Numbered from the stretch's first letter, positions 46,931 to 58,344 are shown. The stretch: 64,000 nt of DNA from Anisodus tanguticus (GCA_034509755.1 CM067559.1:41393032-41457031), one strand, 5' to 3'. Notes: a model not told the origin generated them from the sequence alone. A program made the numbers and translations.

Positions 46931-47470
46931 ACTCCCCGTTTATGTGATATATTTTTCTTTTAATTTATTCTAGAAAGAATGATATATTTATATATTTAGA
47001 AAAAATATAACTTTAAACTTCTCATTTTGCGTACTCTTAGACCCATTTGGCCATAAAAATATTCACAATTTTCCAGAATAATTTTCACGTTATTTGAAAA
47101 TCAGTGTCTCACTATGAAAATTCTAAATCCAACTTGTAGTTGCCTTTCAAATTCGGAAAGCAACTTATAACTTATTTTTTCAACTCACTTTTCACTTTTG
47201 AAGTTGTATTTAAGTAAATACAAGTCTGAACATTATTTCAAATATTCTTTGCAAAAAGTATAACTAAACACAACTTAATCTTCAACTCCAACTCCATAAA
47301 TGTCAAATAAAATGAAAAATATTTGAAATCTATGGTCAAACGCCTACTTAATGAAATGATGATTTGTAGCCACACAAACGTCTATGGCTTGTTTTAGATC
47401 ATAAGTTTTGAAAATCTATCTTTTTTTTCTTATACTTTGTGCTTGATCAAACATTGCCACATAATTAAGA
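46931..47470. mobile_element. Stowaway-like MITE interrupted by another MITE
   Basis: The outer element starts CTCCCCGTTTATGTGATAT. After the insert it continues with CTTAATGAAATGATGATTTG, CCACACAAACGTC and TTTTAGATCATAAGTTTTG, in register with the copy at 24924. The right end is near CACATAATTAAGACATAG and is worn. Confidence 0.7.
47040..47348. mobile_element. MITE nested in the Stowaway-like copy
   Basis: The ends GACCCATTTGGCCATAAAAA and, reversed, GTAGGCGTTTGACCAT relate it to the family at 25581-26132. The flanks TACTCTTAG and TACTTAATG suggest a worn duplication of 8 to 9 bases. Removing it restores the outer MITE text GCGTAC-TTAATGA. Confidence 0.65.
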
Positions 47471-47639
47471 CATAGAAAATATTCAGGGACGGATAAACCT
47501 TGCCCCAAGCAATGTCACGAGACAACGCTTCATCGAACTTTTTCACTAAATATGTATATATAGATAAATAAATAAAATAAAAATATTGAGTATGTAAAAA
47601 AAAAAATGACACTGCTTAAGTAATTTGTTCATATTAACG

Positions 47640-49055
47640 TGTACGCTCTTTCGTCACAAATACAAAGACAATGATGAGTTAGAAAGGTATAAGGCCAGAC
47701 TTGTGGCTAATGGCATGAATCAGCAGGAGGGCATAGATTGTGGTGAGACATTCAGTCCTGTTGTTAAACCGGCTACCATCCGCACAGTTCTGAGCATTTC
47801 TATGGGTAAGCATTGGCATATTCATCAGTTTGACGTGAAGAATGTGTTTCTTCATGGGGATCTGAAAGAAACTGTTTATATGCATCAGCAGCCTAGTTTT
47901 GTGCATCCCGCATCCCCTCACTATGTATGCGTCGTCGCGTAAGTCACTTTATGGTTTAAAATAGGCCCCGTGAGCGTGGTATGATCGCTTTGCACAGTAT
48001 ATTATGTAGATTGGATTCATTTGCAGCAAATGTGATACCTCTCTATTTATTTTTCATCGTGGTAGTAGCACTGCTTATTTATTATTATATGTGGATGACA
48101 TAGTGCTTACTGCCTCCTCTGTGTTGTTGACAAATGAGATTATTGCCTTGCTTAAAACTGAATTTGCTATGACTGACTTAGGCAAGTTGAGCTATTTTTT
48201 AGGGATTTCGGTGACTCGGTCTACATGTGATATGTTCTTGTGTCAACACAAGTATGCAGAGGAGATAGTGTACAGGGCTAAAATGGCAAACTGCAAGACC
48301 ATGTCCACTCCAGTTGACTCTAAGTCAAAGCTTAGTGACGTTGATGGTGATCCCGTGACCGATCCCACTCTTTATAGAAGTCTTGCAGGTGCACTTCAAT
48401 ACCTTACATTCACCAGACCTGACATTGCATATGAGGTTCAGCATGTATGCCTATTCATGCATGCCCCAGAGAGCCTTACTTTACAGCCCTTAAGCGTATC
48501 ATTCGATATGTTAAGGGCACACTTGATTATAGATTGCACCTATACCCCTTAGCTCCGACCAGATTGTTGTCATATACGGATGTTGATTAGGCAGGTTGTC
48601 CGGACACGCAACGCTCCACCTCCAGCTATTGTGTGTTCTTAGGGGATAACCTCATTTCATGGTCTGCCAAGAGGCAAGCCACCTTATCCCGTTCGAGTGC
48701 AGAGGCAGAATACAGAGGCGTTGCGAATGTTGTTGCTGAGATCTGTTGGCTCCGAAACCTTCTTTTGGAGCTTCAGTGTCCCTTGAGTAAGGCATTTTTG
48801 GTTTATTGTGATAACATATCCGCCATATACTTATCTCATAATTCGGTTCAGCATCAGCGAACCAAGCATATTGAGATGAATATACATTTTGTTCGTGAGA
48901 AGGTTGCTCTTGGTCATGTTAAGGTGTTGCATGTGACTTCTTCGTATCAATATGCGGATATATTCACGAAAGGCCTTCCTCGACAGCTGTTCCTTGACTT
49001 CAGATCCAGTCTCAGTGATCCGCCTCCTCTCGCTCCGACTGAGGGGGAGTATTAA
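47640..49055 (+). pseudogene. Copia RT and RNase H pseudogene of copy 4
   Basis: RT text (YKARLVANGMNQQEGIDCGE, FDVKNVFLHGDLKETVYMHQ) is open to 47942. A frameshift near 47930 and stops (AAATAG near 47960, a TAG for Trp near 48588) break it. YVDD is intact at 48088-48099. RNase H from 48633 is open to 49055, with SSAEAEYRGVANVV and YADIFTKGLP. This is the best preserved RNase H of the family in the window. Confidence 0.85.
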
Positions 49056-49189
49056 CGTGTACATCTATTTTGTATATTTATCATATTTAGTGATATTTAT
49101 TATGGTAGAATTAGGATTTCATATTGTACACCTACATATATTTTGTATTAATGAGAAAGGCTCACCAAGGAAGATTAATACACTTCTAC
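49049..49189 (+). repeat. 3' LTR of Copia copy 4
   Basis: It follows the purine tract GACTGAGGGGG and contains TATTAACGTG, ATTTCATATTGTACACCTAC and ATTAATGAGAAAGGCTCACC. It ends near AATACACTTCTAC and is about 140 bp. Confidence 0.7.
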
Positions 49190-49900
49190 GGTTCACTTCT
49201 TCAAATATGACCCTACTTATAAAAATTGTACGTACGCCACAAAAAATACTAAAAATCCGCTTTAAGTGTTAAAACTTTGGCCTTTCTGAGACAGTTTGCA
49301 AGCTAGCTAGCTTTTGTATGACACCTAATAATTTGGATTCCAATAACTATGTCCATTCCCATGTAAGGCAAACATTTGGAATGAATGGAACAGCTCCAAA
49401 AGTGATCAATATTGCTCAATTAGGTATACATGCAGTTTATAATATTGCTTAAACAGTTTTCTACCGTATTCCTCTAGTTCAGTCAAATAAAATTAATTTT
49501 CTTTTTATTTCCATTCGGTATCTCATATCTGTATTGGACCTTGATAATCCGAATTCGCACATTATAAGATCCATTTAAGGGAGAAGCGTTGTCTAACATA
49601 ATTTTCTTCATATCCAAGACTCAAATCCGAAACATTTGATTAAAGATGAAGAAATCTTATTCGTCCCATCACCATCCTTGTTCATCGTCAAATTAATGAT
49701 CTAGTACACTATGCATCTTCCCATAATGGAAAATCTATTACATGCGCCCACAAATTCACTTAAAAAAACTTCGGACATTTCCCTGAAAATGACTACTCAA
49801 ATTGTAGCAAAATTTGTTCACTTTCAATAGTAACCAACAAAAGTAAAATATGCCTGGGATATAAAATACTACTGAAGTTCTTGGTCAGGATAATATTTTA
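49190..49900. other. Intergenic DNA with one dispersed repeat
   Basis: No gene recognised. 49525-49690 is a second copy of the repeat at 35925-36085 (TATTGGACCTTGATAATCCG, GGGAGAAGCG, CAAATCCGAAAC, CCATCACCATCC). Confidence 0.5.
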
Positions 49901-50462
49901 TGTTTACCCGTAAAATGGTACAGTTTAATTTGTATGCGTGATCATGGATACGTGGATCTCAAGTAACACGTTAGATAGGAATTTGAGATCACAAATAATT
50001 AGCCTCAGTCTTGTGATAGCTTCTGGGCCGAACTTCGATTACTTGTATAAAAGCACAAAAATCGAGAGAATATGAGCAATTATCTTGTAATAATCAAAAT
50101 ATTATATGTTACAATGAAATAATGTGTCCTATTTATACATGAGATATACGGGTACACAACCCACAAAATATGTTCTTATTAATACAGAAGAATGAATGTT
50201 GTAATAATTGAGTAATCAATATCTCAATAAATGCTATTGAAGCTTCATAGAAGACGTACAACCGGCTTGGTAACGGTTGCCCGTTACAACTCAAATGGCT
50301 CTCAACCTTCTGTATTACCGGCACCAATCGTGCTCGTGTCGCTCCCGGTACCACGCGTATCTAGTTGATAGTGCCTTAGGTTGACGTGGTCCTGACTCAG
50401 CACTGTGCACCACATGTCATACTATAATTCGTACAGTTGTGTTCTACGAATTTTTTCCTACA
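49901..50462 (-). repeat. 3' LTR of the gag-only Gypsy element
   Basis: It matches 56686-57284 over its full length (GTGTCCTATTTATACATGAG, ATTGAGTAATCAATATCTC, TTAGGTTGACGTGGTCCTGA). It lacks an approximately 40-base AT-rich insertion that the right LTR has near 56773. Confidence 0.85.
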
Positions 50463-50763
50463 CAGATAGTCCCTGCACTTTCCAGGTGTGACTCTTGTGC
50501 AACCGGAAAGTGGATCTGAAACAACAACCAATTGACACTATGTGCTTTTGTGGGAAACGACGGAGAATTTCATCCACATATTTTTCCAAACCAATCGTCA
50601 TCTTGATGAAAGGATGGAAACTTTCTGACTTCCCTCGATTAGCGGAAGACTGCAGAGTAATGATGAGGCATGCCATCTAATCACTCCTACTCTGACACGC
50701 ACGTGTTGCCGCCGATTGACATTCGACACATACTTCCTTCAAACGGCGTCATCACTTCTTTCC

Positions 50764-50868
50764 TTATAAATACTCCACCAAATTGAGGGTTTGGCCATTC
50801 ACTCCTTATTTACACAAATACATTTTTGTTAAACCTTTGATTATCATCTCCATCTTCTAAAAGCAATC
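50764..50868 (+). promoter_or_regulatory. TATA-type promoter of the + strand unit
   Basis: TATAAATA at 50765-50772 lies just inside the left LTR. About 30 bases on, AC-rich leader text (CATTCACTCCTTATTTACAC) begins and runs to an ATG at 50869 (AAGCAATCATGACTAATC). The layout is that of a normal plant RNA polymerase II promoter and leader, reading opposite to gag. Confidence 0.55.
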
Positions 50869-53365
50869 ATGACTAATCATATAACTAGCAGCAATGTCTC
50901 TTTGAGCAAAAAGAAAACTAACCCCCAAAGTGGGGCTCCTTATAGCGAAACCATTTGGCTTCTTCTTATTTGCCAAAGACATGACTCATGATCTTCTGGA
51001 AAAATAGTCATGAAGGTTTTACCCTGTGGCAGGGATATTCCTGTCGGTGAGTTCAAAACCTGAATTACCGCTAATATTCTATCAACCGTGAAGGTCGATT
51101 ACGGATGAGAATCAATCAAAGTCTTGATTCCTACCAGTGAAGAAAGGATCACCTCTTACAATCAAGGGTATTTTTATGTTTAAATTTACCCTTTTCCCAT
51201 GAAACTCTGGGAAGTTATTGATGATGTCATTCTAGAATTTTATTGTTGGTATAAAGTTTACATAGCTCAAGTGGGTCCTCATATTTGGACGACAGTTGCG
51301 TCCCTCCGACACTTTGCTCTGGATGGTGTTAGCTTTACTCTGGACCACCTGATTCGCCTTTGCTCTTTGTGCACTTTCCGCGATGGAGTCATCAACCTGC
51401 ACTGCCGTGGAAGCAAAACCATTCTTATCAATATTGATGATGAATATACGTCATTATTCTCCCCGCCGACCTCTTTTCCCGTAACAGTCGCACAATCTCA
51501 GAACAATGGAACTTCCACCGTAAGTTCATACTATACTTGTTATAACACTTCTTTTAAGCACATCATTTTATTCTTGATCGGATTTTATTCTTCCCTTTAG
51601 CCATCATATGGGAGCCTGCGGATATTGACGACCTCAAGGCCTGGGTTCAAAAGATTCTCGATGTGTCCACCCTGGAGCTCCGAACGTGAAAAAAACTCAC
51701 TTTAAGGAAGAACTGGATACCTCGCCACCATGGTACATATTATGAATCTAATCTCATATTCTTCCGTTTATTCTTCTACATGCCGACAAAATTGTTCTCC
51801 TTTTTGTTAGGTCTTTCCAAAGCAACTGACGCCCTCATTATTCAGCAAGTCCATGAGCAGAAAAGGCTACAAAATGAATCTTCCGCTAGCCTCCGTACGA
51901 GACAAAAATGTTTGAAAAAGAAATTCCCTGATCACATTGACCGAATACCTCCCAACGTTTTCGGTAACGCCAGCTTAACGGTTGGTTCTTTCCCCGTGGT
52001 GGACCTGGATGATGAAGGTCTCGAGGAAGAACAACCTTTAGAGAGAATGAGAAATGAAGCCCCTCTACTCTTGGCAGCCATGGAAGTTTCTAGCCATGGT
52101 GCTGGTTACACCAATGCCTCTTTCTCCCGGTAAGCATCATTGCACGTCAACCCATGCACGCATTAACCATCTCCATTCTACCACCAGTTGTTGAGGATCC
52201 CGAGTCTCAGTCATGCCAAACACGATCTAAAAAAAAGACCATGACATTTCGTCTTTCCCATACCAGGTTTCCTCTTCGCATATGGATGAGTTGGTAAATG
52301 AGTACCCAGATTGGGTATCTTAGCTTGCAAAATTTTAGACTGTGACCTTCCAACTCCCTATTAATTGCCACCTTTGTTCTAAGTCTGTTGAAGTGGCTAA
52401 CTATATGAAGCACGTGGCTTCAGACAAGGACAAGAGGAAGGCTCATTGGGTGTCCTCTGAATGTGTCATTATGAAGGAATGTATGTTGCAGCCAATGTAT
52501 AATCCCTTTTCTGATCTGCTTATACTTTAATATTTCCTCATATTCTCTTCTTATATGCACGATTATCATCCAGGCCAACTTTCTGTACTACGAAGGCCTT
52601 TAACGGATGATTGAAGAAAAAAATGCCTTGACGACCGAAAGGGATAATGTTGTTCACCGCTTATTAGTTACGGAGGTGAAGCTTGCCAAGGTTGATGAAC
52701 TACACGGCAAACTTAAGCAGCTAGATGAAGAGAAAGAAATCTATAGGCATTAGTCCACTTTGCATGAGGATCGGGCCGGGGATCGATAGAAGAAGTGGAA
52801 TGAAGCATCGGACACCATGTTAGATCTGATGATGCGTCTCTCTGATCATGAGGTTGATGTGGGCACCTTCTCCGAATGTCTTCAAATTAAAGAAACGGAT
52901 ATAGAAGACCTGAAGAAAGAGATCGAGTCCTTAAGGTCCCATCTTTATGCTTCAACTACTCAGAATGAGAGACAACGGGAAGAGATTGTTGAGTTTACCC
53001 GAGCCAACAAATGCCTCCATGCTACCAGCACTGAGCTTACTCTGGTCGTTCAAGCAGTAGAAGAAGAGGTTCATGCCACCATTGACAGTTATACTTTGTC
53101 CATGATTAGGAACGGCTATATGATGCGCCGTAAGGCTTTGGAAGCATGGAAGATCGGGCTTGTTGACATTGAAGATGAAATTATTAAGGCTCGGCAACTG
53201 AAATTGGCCCCTGTTGATAGTCCTGATGGCTCCCTCCTAATGGAAAAAGACAATGCTTTATATGGAGGGGCCAGGGATAATGAAGTCCCCCCGGGATCCG
53301 AGGCTTCTCATCCTCAAGAGCATGTACCTCCTGCCTTGGATAATGCTCTCGGAGCATCAGCTTAG
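50869..53365 (+). pseudogene. Spliced transposon-borne gene on the strand opposite to gag
   Basis: Coding stretches resemble the 'putative plant transposon protein / gypsy-type' proteins carried by Tat-group elements. The part near 51165-51420 (GYFYV, PFPMKLWEVIDDVI, WTTVASLRHFALDGVSFTL, LIRLC) is the conserved globular region. 52590-53365 is coiled coil (LKKEIESLRSHL, TQNERQREEIVEF) with an acidic tail. Canonical introns are visible at 51520-51600, 51732-51810 and 52481-52573, and perhaps 52130-52187. Stops at about 50978, 51063 and others show decay. AATAAA at 53560-53565 could end the transcript. The function is unknown; the family assignment is by resemblance from memory. Confidence 0.55.
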
Positions 53366-54928
53366 AATTACATCTTTCAACCCCTATTTCTCATAACTTA
53401 TTGGAAACACCAGGAACACCCCCAATGGATCATGGAGCAGACAACATGTAACCTTTCGCGCGGATTTTTATTTTTGTCTTTTTGTTTTTTGTCATCGGGT
53501 TACTTTTAGGCCCAGTTAGTATTTTTTGTATCCGGGCTATTTTCAGTTCGAAAAATATGAATAAATGAAGTTTTTCCCTTTTCTTTGCAATTCTGCGTAA
53601 ATCTTTCATTCCTTATTTATTTTCATAAGCAAGCGTTAGTTACAAACTTTATTACTTTGCTTTACGAACCAGAACCTACCTTTGAGGTTTAATTTACCGG
53701 AACATGCTACACTTTAGAAGTTTAAACACTTTCGGATAATATCACTTTAGTTCCAAAGATGTTTTTTCTTTTCATCTTTAAATCGGGGCTTCTCATGGCC
53801 TTCAAAGTTAGTTCCAGACTTAACTTGGTTCTGGACAACTTAAACCCTCGGTATTTCTTGTATCCGGAGCCTTAACTTTTTTGTTAGTGTTTTAATAACA
53901 TAGGTCCCTTATTTTTAATGATGTTGTAGAAGAGGACGTCTCTTGTTCATTATGACACAGAATATTTTATATGTTAAAGATAATAACACACATTCTTTAA
54001 GCTCGTGATGGCAAAAATTTACTAATCATAAAAGGAAATTTTCATTGATTCCTTTGACTTACAAATGTGAAGCTTAGTGCAGAAATAATCCGGTTGCCAT
54101 CTAGTGTGGTCAGTCCGTTACATATATTTGAATATCTGGGCAGTCTCTGGTATCTTAAGTATCCGAGCAGTCCCCAGTATCGGGTGCTTTCCTTAGAGGC
54201 ATCAAAATTTCAAAAAAAATTGATCACTTTATTCTGGGTGTATATGGCCCCTTAGTATCTAAGAGGTCATGCCATGAATATTTGGATACTGAATAATTCT
54301 CTTTGGTAGCAAGAAAAGTAACATACTCATTTTGTGATGATGCCTCATTAAAAACCTTGCCGAAAAAACTCAATAGGGATAAAAATCGGACGAAGGAAAA
54401 AAAGTGCAGTGCATGTTCTATCTTACTACACATAGTACTTCTTCAAATGACTTACATTTCAATTACTTGAAAGCTTGTTTCCTCGTTGGTCTGTTAGTTA
54501 ATAAGCTCATTTACCATCAATACCGGTGATCTTATACGGTCTTTTCCTGTTTGCACCTAGCTTTCCTATGTTATGCTCTCGAGTACTCTGAGTCACCCTC
54601 CGAAGCATAAAGTCCCCTAGTTTGAAATGTTGGAGATTTGTGAGCCAGTTATAATATCGCTTCATTCTTTCACCACCTTCAACCAAATTATATTGGCTAA
54701 GCTCCCTAAATCAATTAGAACTCTCTTCACCTGGAAGCAATCAATAGGTACAGTGACTACCAGTGCATCGTTATGAGAGAAGATAACACTGACAACATCT
54801 TCTTATGTGAACGTGATAGTGTGCTCATCAGGTATCTCTTGGAACCTATTCTCTCGGGTTACTGAAATTTGTCTTCTTAGTCGCGGTGAAAGACGTAGTG
54901 GCAATCATTTACCCACTATAAATCATGT
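53366..54928. other. Interior of the gag-only element, non-coding
   Basis: After the poly(A)-like AATAAA at 53560 there is T-rich DNA with no recognised protein on either strand. On - this is the stretch downstream of gag where pol would be expected. Only short unrelated frames occur, some resembling degenerate protease-region text near 54700 on -. Confidence 0.5.
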
Positions 54929-56600
54929 TTATAACATGGGTGGCGCATCCAGATTTGACTTATTTTCAGGGGGTGGTCCATGCTCATAATTGTTCCGAGC
55001 TCTCTCTCTCAAATATTTCAGGAGGTGGCCCCTTCTTAGCATTCCTACCACCTCTCTTAGATGTCTACAGTCTGTAGTTTTATGCTCGTGTGTGCAGTGG
55101 AAGTCGCACCAAATGAACTGGTCTCTTTTGCTAGGATATGACTGCAGTGGTTTCGGTGGCCAGGACGTCGGACGTCTTCTCAGCACCGCCACCATTTGCT
55201 CTTCATCTATACTGAAGTTGTACTCAGATAACTTCGGGTACCCTGTACTTTTGTTAGAATTAGATGAATTTCCTTTGTCAGAATTTACCAATCCCTGATT
55301 GTTTCGTCCATCACTTACTTTGTTATTTGATTTTTCAAATGAGTGAAAACCATGTCCACCTTAATGCTTTTCGAGAGTAGGATAAGGTTGATAACGGTTC
55401 TTCGAGGATTCCGATTAGTTTTGGCTCCTTTGTCAGGCATTGCAAAGATACTCCGGTCTTTAGATCCAAACATAATGTCCTCAATACGGATCTTGGACTC
55501 ATACCGACTGTGCATATCTTCCCAAGTTATTGCCTGAAACTCCAAGAGATTTTCCTTAAGCTTTTGGGAGGCATCCGAACTTGCAAGATTCAAACCTTTT
55601 GTGAAAGCCTCTGCAGCCCATTCGTCTAGGACTTCTGGTAACAACATTCGCTCCTTCTGGAACCGTGTAACAAAGTTCATAAGGAGTTTTGACTCTTCTT
55701 GCCCAATGCGGAAAATATCCGATTTTGTGTCTTCACCTTCCGGGGGCCCGCATGAGCCTTTATTAACATGTCAGCAAGTTGGGCGAACGAACCAATCTAC
55801 CGCTTAGGGGTTGTGAATATCAATCATGTCAGAGCTCCCTTAGCAAGTGTTTCAGCAAATTTTTTTATCGTAACCGAATCTATTTCGTGTTCTCTTAGAT
55901 CATTTTCTTTCACGGCCGTAGTATAGGCCATGGTATGCTCTTAGGGATCAGTAGTTTTGTCATATTTTGCCATAAAAGGCATTTTGAACCTATTGGGAAT
56001 TAGTTTGGATGTAGCCTCTGGCTTATACACTAGTTGAATATATATTTTTGCGTTCGGATCGTCAACCAAAAGAGGAGCCCCCGGTATGTGGCTGAACTGG
56101 CACCGGAACTCCTAGGCGGTGTTTTTTGCCTTCTCAGCGTTGGAATCGACTTTGCTAGTCATATTTTTCATGAATTTCAAAACTTGTTCCTGGAACACAT
56201 TTTCAAAGGCGGCTTCGCTCTCTGAACCATCATTTCCTGATCTTCCTTGATCATTACCGGTTTCTCCATCTATATTTGGTGGAGGCATCGGTTTCCCTAT
56301 TGAAGTACTGCCAGCATTTTTGGACATGAACTCCTCTTGAAACCTCTTAAGACGTTCCAACTCATCGCTCATCACAACGTTCTGCGCCCAGAGATTCTGT
56401 ATAGCTTCTTCGGGTGTTTCGTCATTGGGAATATCCTCATGCCAAGTTTGTCCGTCTTCGGAAGCAACTCTGTCTGCAAATATCGAGTCTTAGGGTCTCG
56501 TGGCTCCTACCGGCAAACCATCTGGTCCAAGATTGTTTGTGTTGTCCTCGACGTCGCGATTGCTTTCTCCTATTCTTGTCATTTGTTTGATTTGAACAAA
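54929..56600 (-). pseudogene. Gypsy gag pseudogene
   Basis: On - the order is an N-terminal part from about 56582 (MTRIGESNRDVEDN), WAQNVVMSDELERLKRFQEEFMS (broken by small gaps), then KMPFMAKYDKTTDP and DLREHEIDSVTIKKFAETL. MNFVTRFQKERMLLPEVLDE starts at 55680. A zinc-binding tail, WCDFHCTHEHKTTDCRHL, lies near 55110. This is the retrotransposon gag domain followed by a CxxH...H...C knuckle seen in plant Gypsy elements. Stops at about 56500, 56110, 55945 and 55340 divide it. It encoded the capsid protein. Confidence 0.8.
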
Positions 56601-56685
56601 GAATAAGACTTAAATAACATATTAGATTAGTAAATGGGTCATTTGTGACACCACAATTGTCCAGGCCCCATAGTGGGCGCCAAAC

Positions 56686-57284
56686 TGTCTACTTGTAAAA
56701 TGGTATAATTGAATTTGTATACGTGGTCAAGGACACGTGAATCTCAAGTGACACGTTAAATAGGAATTTGATATAAATTATACTGAAAACAAGTAATAGT
56801 AAAATAAAGTAAATCAATAATTAGCGTGAGCCTTGTGACAGCTTCTGGGCAGAACTTTGATAACTTGTATGAAAGCACATAAATCGAGAGACTATGAGCA
56901 AGTATCTTGTAATAATCAGAATATGATGTGTTACAATGGAATAATGTGTCCTATTTATACATGAGTTACACGGGTACACAACCCACGAAATATGCCCTCA
57001 TTAATACAGGAGAATGAATGTTGTAATAATTGAGTAATCAATATCTCAATAAATGATGTTGAAGCTTCATAGAAGACGTATGACCGGCTTGGTAACGATT
57101 TCCCATTACAACTCAAACGGGTCTCAATCTTCTGTACTACCGGTACCGACCGTGCTCGTGCCACTCCTAATACCATGCGCATCTAGTCGATAGCGCCTTA
57201 GGTTGACGTGGTCCTGACTCATCATTGTGCGCCACATGTCATACTATAATCCGTACAACTATGTTATACGAATTTTTCCCTATA
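56686..57284 (-). repeat. 5' LTR of the gag-only Gypsy element
   Basis: On - it ends TAGACA directly before the primer-binding site TTGGCGCCCACTATGG at about 56684-56668. It has an extra AT-rich stretch around 56773-56815 relative to the left LTR. Many substitutions separate the two, so the insertion is old. Confidence 0.85.
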
Positions 57285-57610
57285 TATTTTCATTTATTAA
57301 ACAATGAAGATATTTCAAATCTTATAGTAATTGGAATGAAAAGGACTTCTGTACATATAGATTAACTAGTTGGTAAATTAAGCAATAAAATTAGGGTAAT
57401 AGCGCTTTTGGTCCTTAACATAGTGGTAAGTTTTTCTTTTAGTCCATAGGGCGCACGCCCTAGAGTTTGAGGCGTAAGTCCTGGGTGTAAAAGTGTAAGC
57501 TCAGGAGGTTTAACAGTACGCCCCGTACATTAATTTAGTATTTATTATTTTAAAAGTATTTTTGCTATAGATTATGTTTTTTTATTATTGGTGTAATGAT
57601 ATTATACCCA
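57285..57610. other. Intergenic DNA
   Basis: No gene. 57395-57530 contains AGCGCTTTTGGTCCTTAACA and GGGCGCACGCCCTAGAGTTTG, probably fragments of two dispersed repeats, without visible ends. Confidence 0.4.
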
Positions 57611-57611
57611 G

Positions 57612-57800
57612 TTCACTCAAGCCCACGGGCTGACCCAACCCATAATCGCTCAAGCCCATAGCCCATCGGGCTTTTTTTGGGCCGGGCTAAAAATGCTCGT
57701 TCTTAAATAGGGCTCCAAAAGTCTTAGCCCAACCCTATCAAATCACGAGATGGGTTGGGTCGACCCAATGTGCCTAGCCCATATTAATGGCTCTACTACG
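57612..57800. repeat. hAT-like relic with GGGCT/AGCCC motifs
   Basis: CTCAAGCCCACGGGCTGACCC, GCCCATCGGGC and GGGCCGGGCTAAAAA are followed by CTTAGCCCAACCCTATC and GGTTGGGTCGACCC. Such dense short motifs mark subterminal regions of the hAT-like elements at 8093 and 11561. The ends and target duplication are not determined. Confidence 0.45.
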
Positions 57801-57910
57801 TATAGAAAATATGACATATCTGACTATTTACAAGACTATATTAGCCTTTAAATATGAAGTAATTATACAAAATTTATCATATCACATGAGTAATTAACCG
57901 GTCGATCGGT

Positions 57911-58058
57911 TGATTAGTTATGATAACAACAACAACAACATACCCAGTGAAATCCCACACCGTGGGGTCTGGGAGGGTAGAGTGTACATAGAGCTTACCT
58001 TCATCTTGGTATGTAGAGCGGTTGTTTCCGGAAGATCCTCGGCTGATTAGTTATGATA
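57911..58058 (-). mobile_element. TS-like SINE with 15-bp target duplication
   Basis: The insert at 57926-58043 reads on - from CCGAGGATCTTCCGGAAACA through CCTCCCAGACCCC to a GTTGTTGTTGTTG tail. The flanks TGATTAGTTATGATA at 57911-57925 and 58044-58058 are identical. Confidence 0.9.
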
Positions 58059-58344
58059 AATTTGTGAATATTTATAAGTAAGGAAATAAAAATGCACAAT
58101 ACAAATAATAAAAAATTTGATGTGCTTAATCAACAATCATAGCCACTAAAATAAAAGTTTATCAATAACTGAAGCATCTTTTTGGATTGTATTCTTATGG
58201 CTTCCAAGTTTGTATCCCAACTTGTCTTGTAATAGCAGCTAGGGCCGCCCCTTTCCACCGGAACCCCACTAAATAATTTATCTGGCCTTTTGTGCTCTAT
58301 AATGAGATTTTTATTCTAAAAATTAGATTTGTAATTGATAAGAG

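Larger units (their letters stand above)
47630..49189 (+). mobile_element. Ty1/Copia retrotransposon copy 4, 5' truncated
   Basis: It belongs to the family of copies 1 and 2. It starts inside RT and ends with an LTR at 49049-49189. ATTAACGTGTAC at 47633 equals the first bases of its own 3' LTR (ATTAACGTGTACATC at 49051). It is followed at once by RT codons, so almost the whole 5' LTR, gag and integrase are deleted. Confidence 0.85.
49901..57284 (-). mobile_element. Non-autonomous Gypsy-type LTR element with gag only
   Basis: Direct repeats at 49901-50462 and 56686-57284 are the LTRs. On - each starts TGTAGGAAAAA or TATAGGGAAAAA and ends TAAACA or TAGACA. Next to the right LTR, - reads TTGGCGCCCACTATGGGGC, a primer-binding site of the kind used by many plant Gypsy elements, so the element runs leftward. 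Gag remains lie at 54929-56600. There is no protease, RT, RNase H or integrase in the 6.2-kb interior. The left interior instead carries a + strand spliced unit. This fits TR-GAG or LARD-type elements of the Tat/Ogre group, which is an inference. Clear target duplications were not found. Confidence 0.8.
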
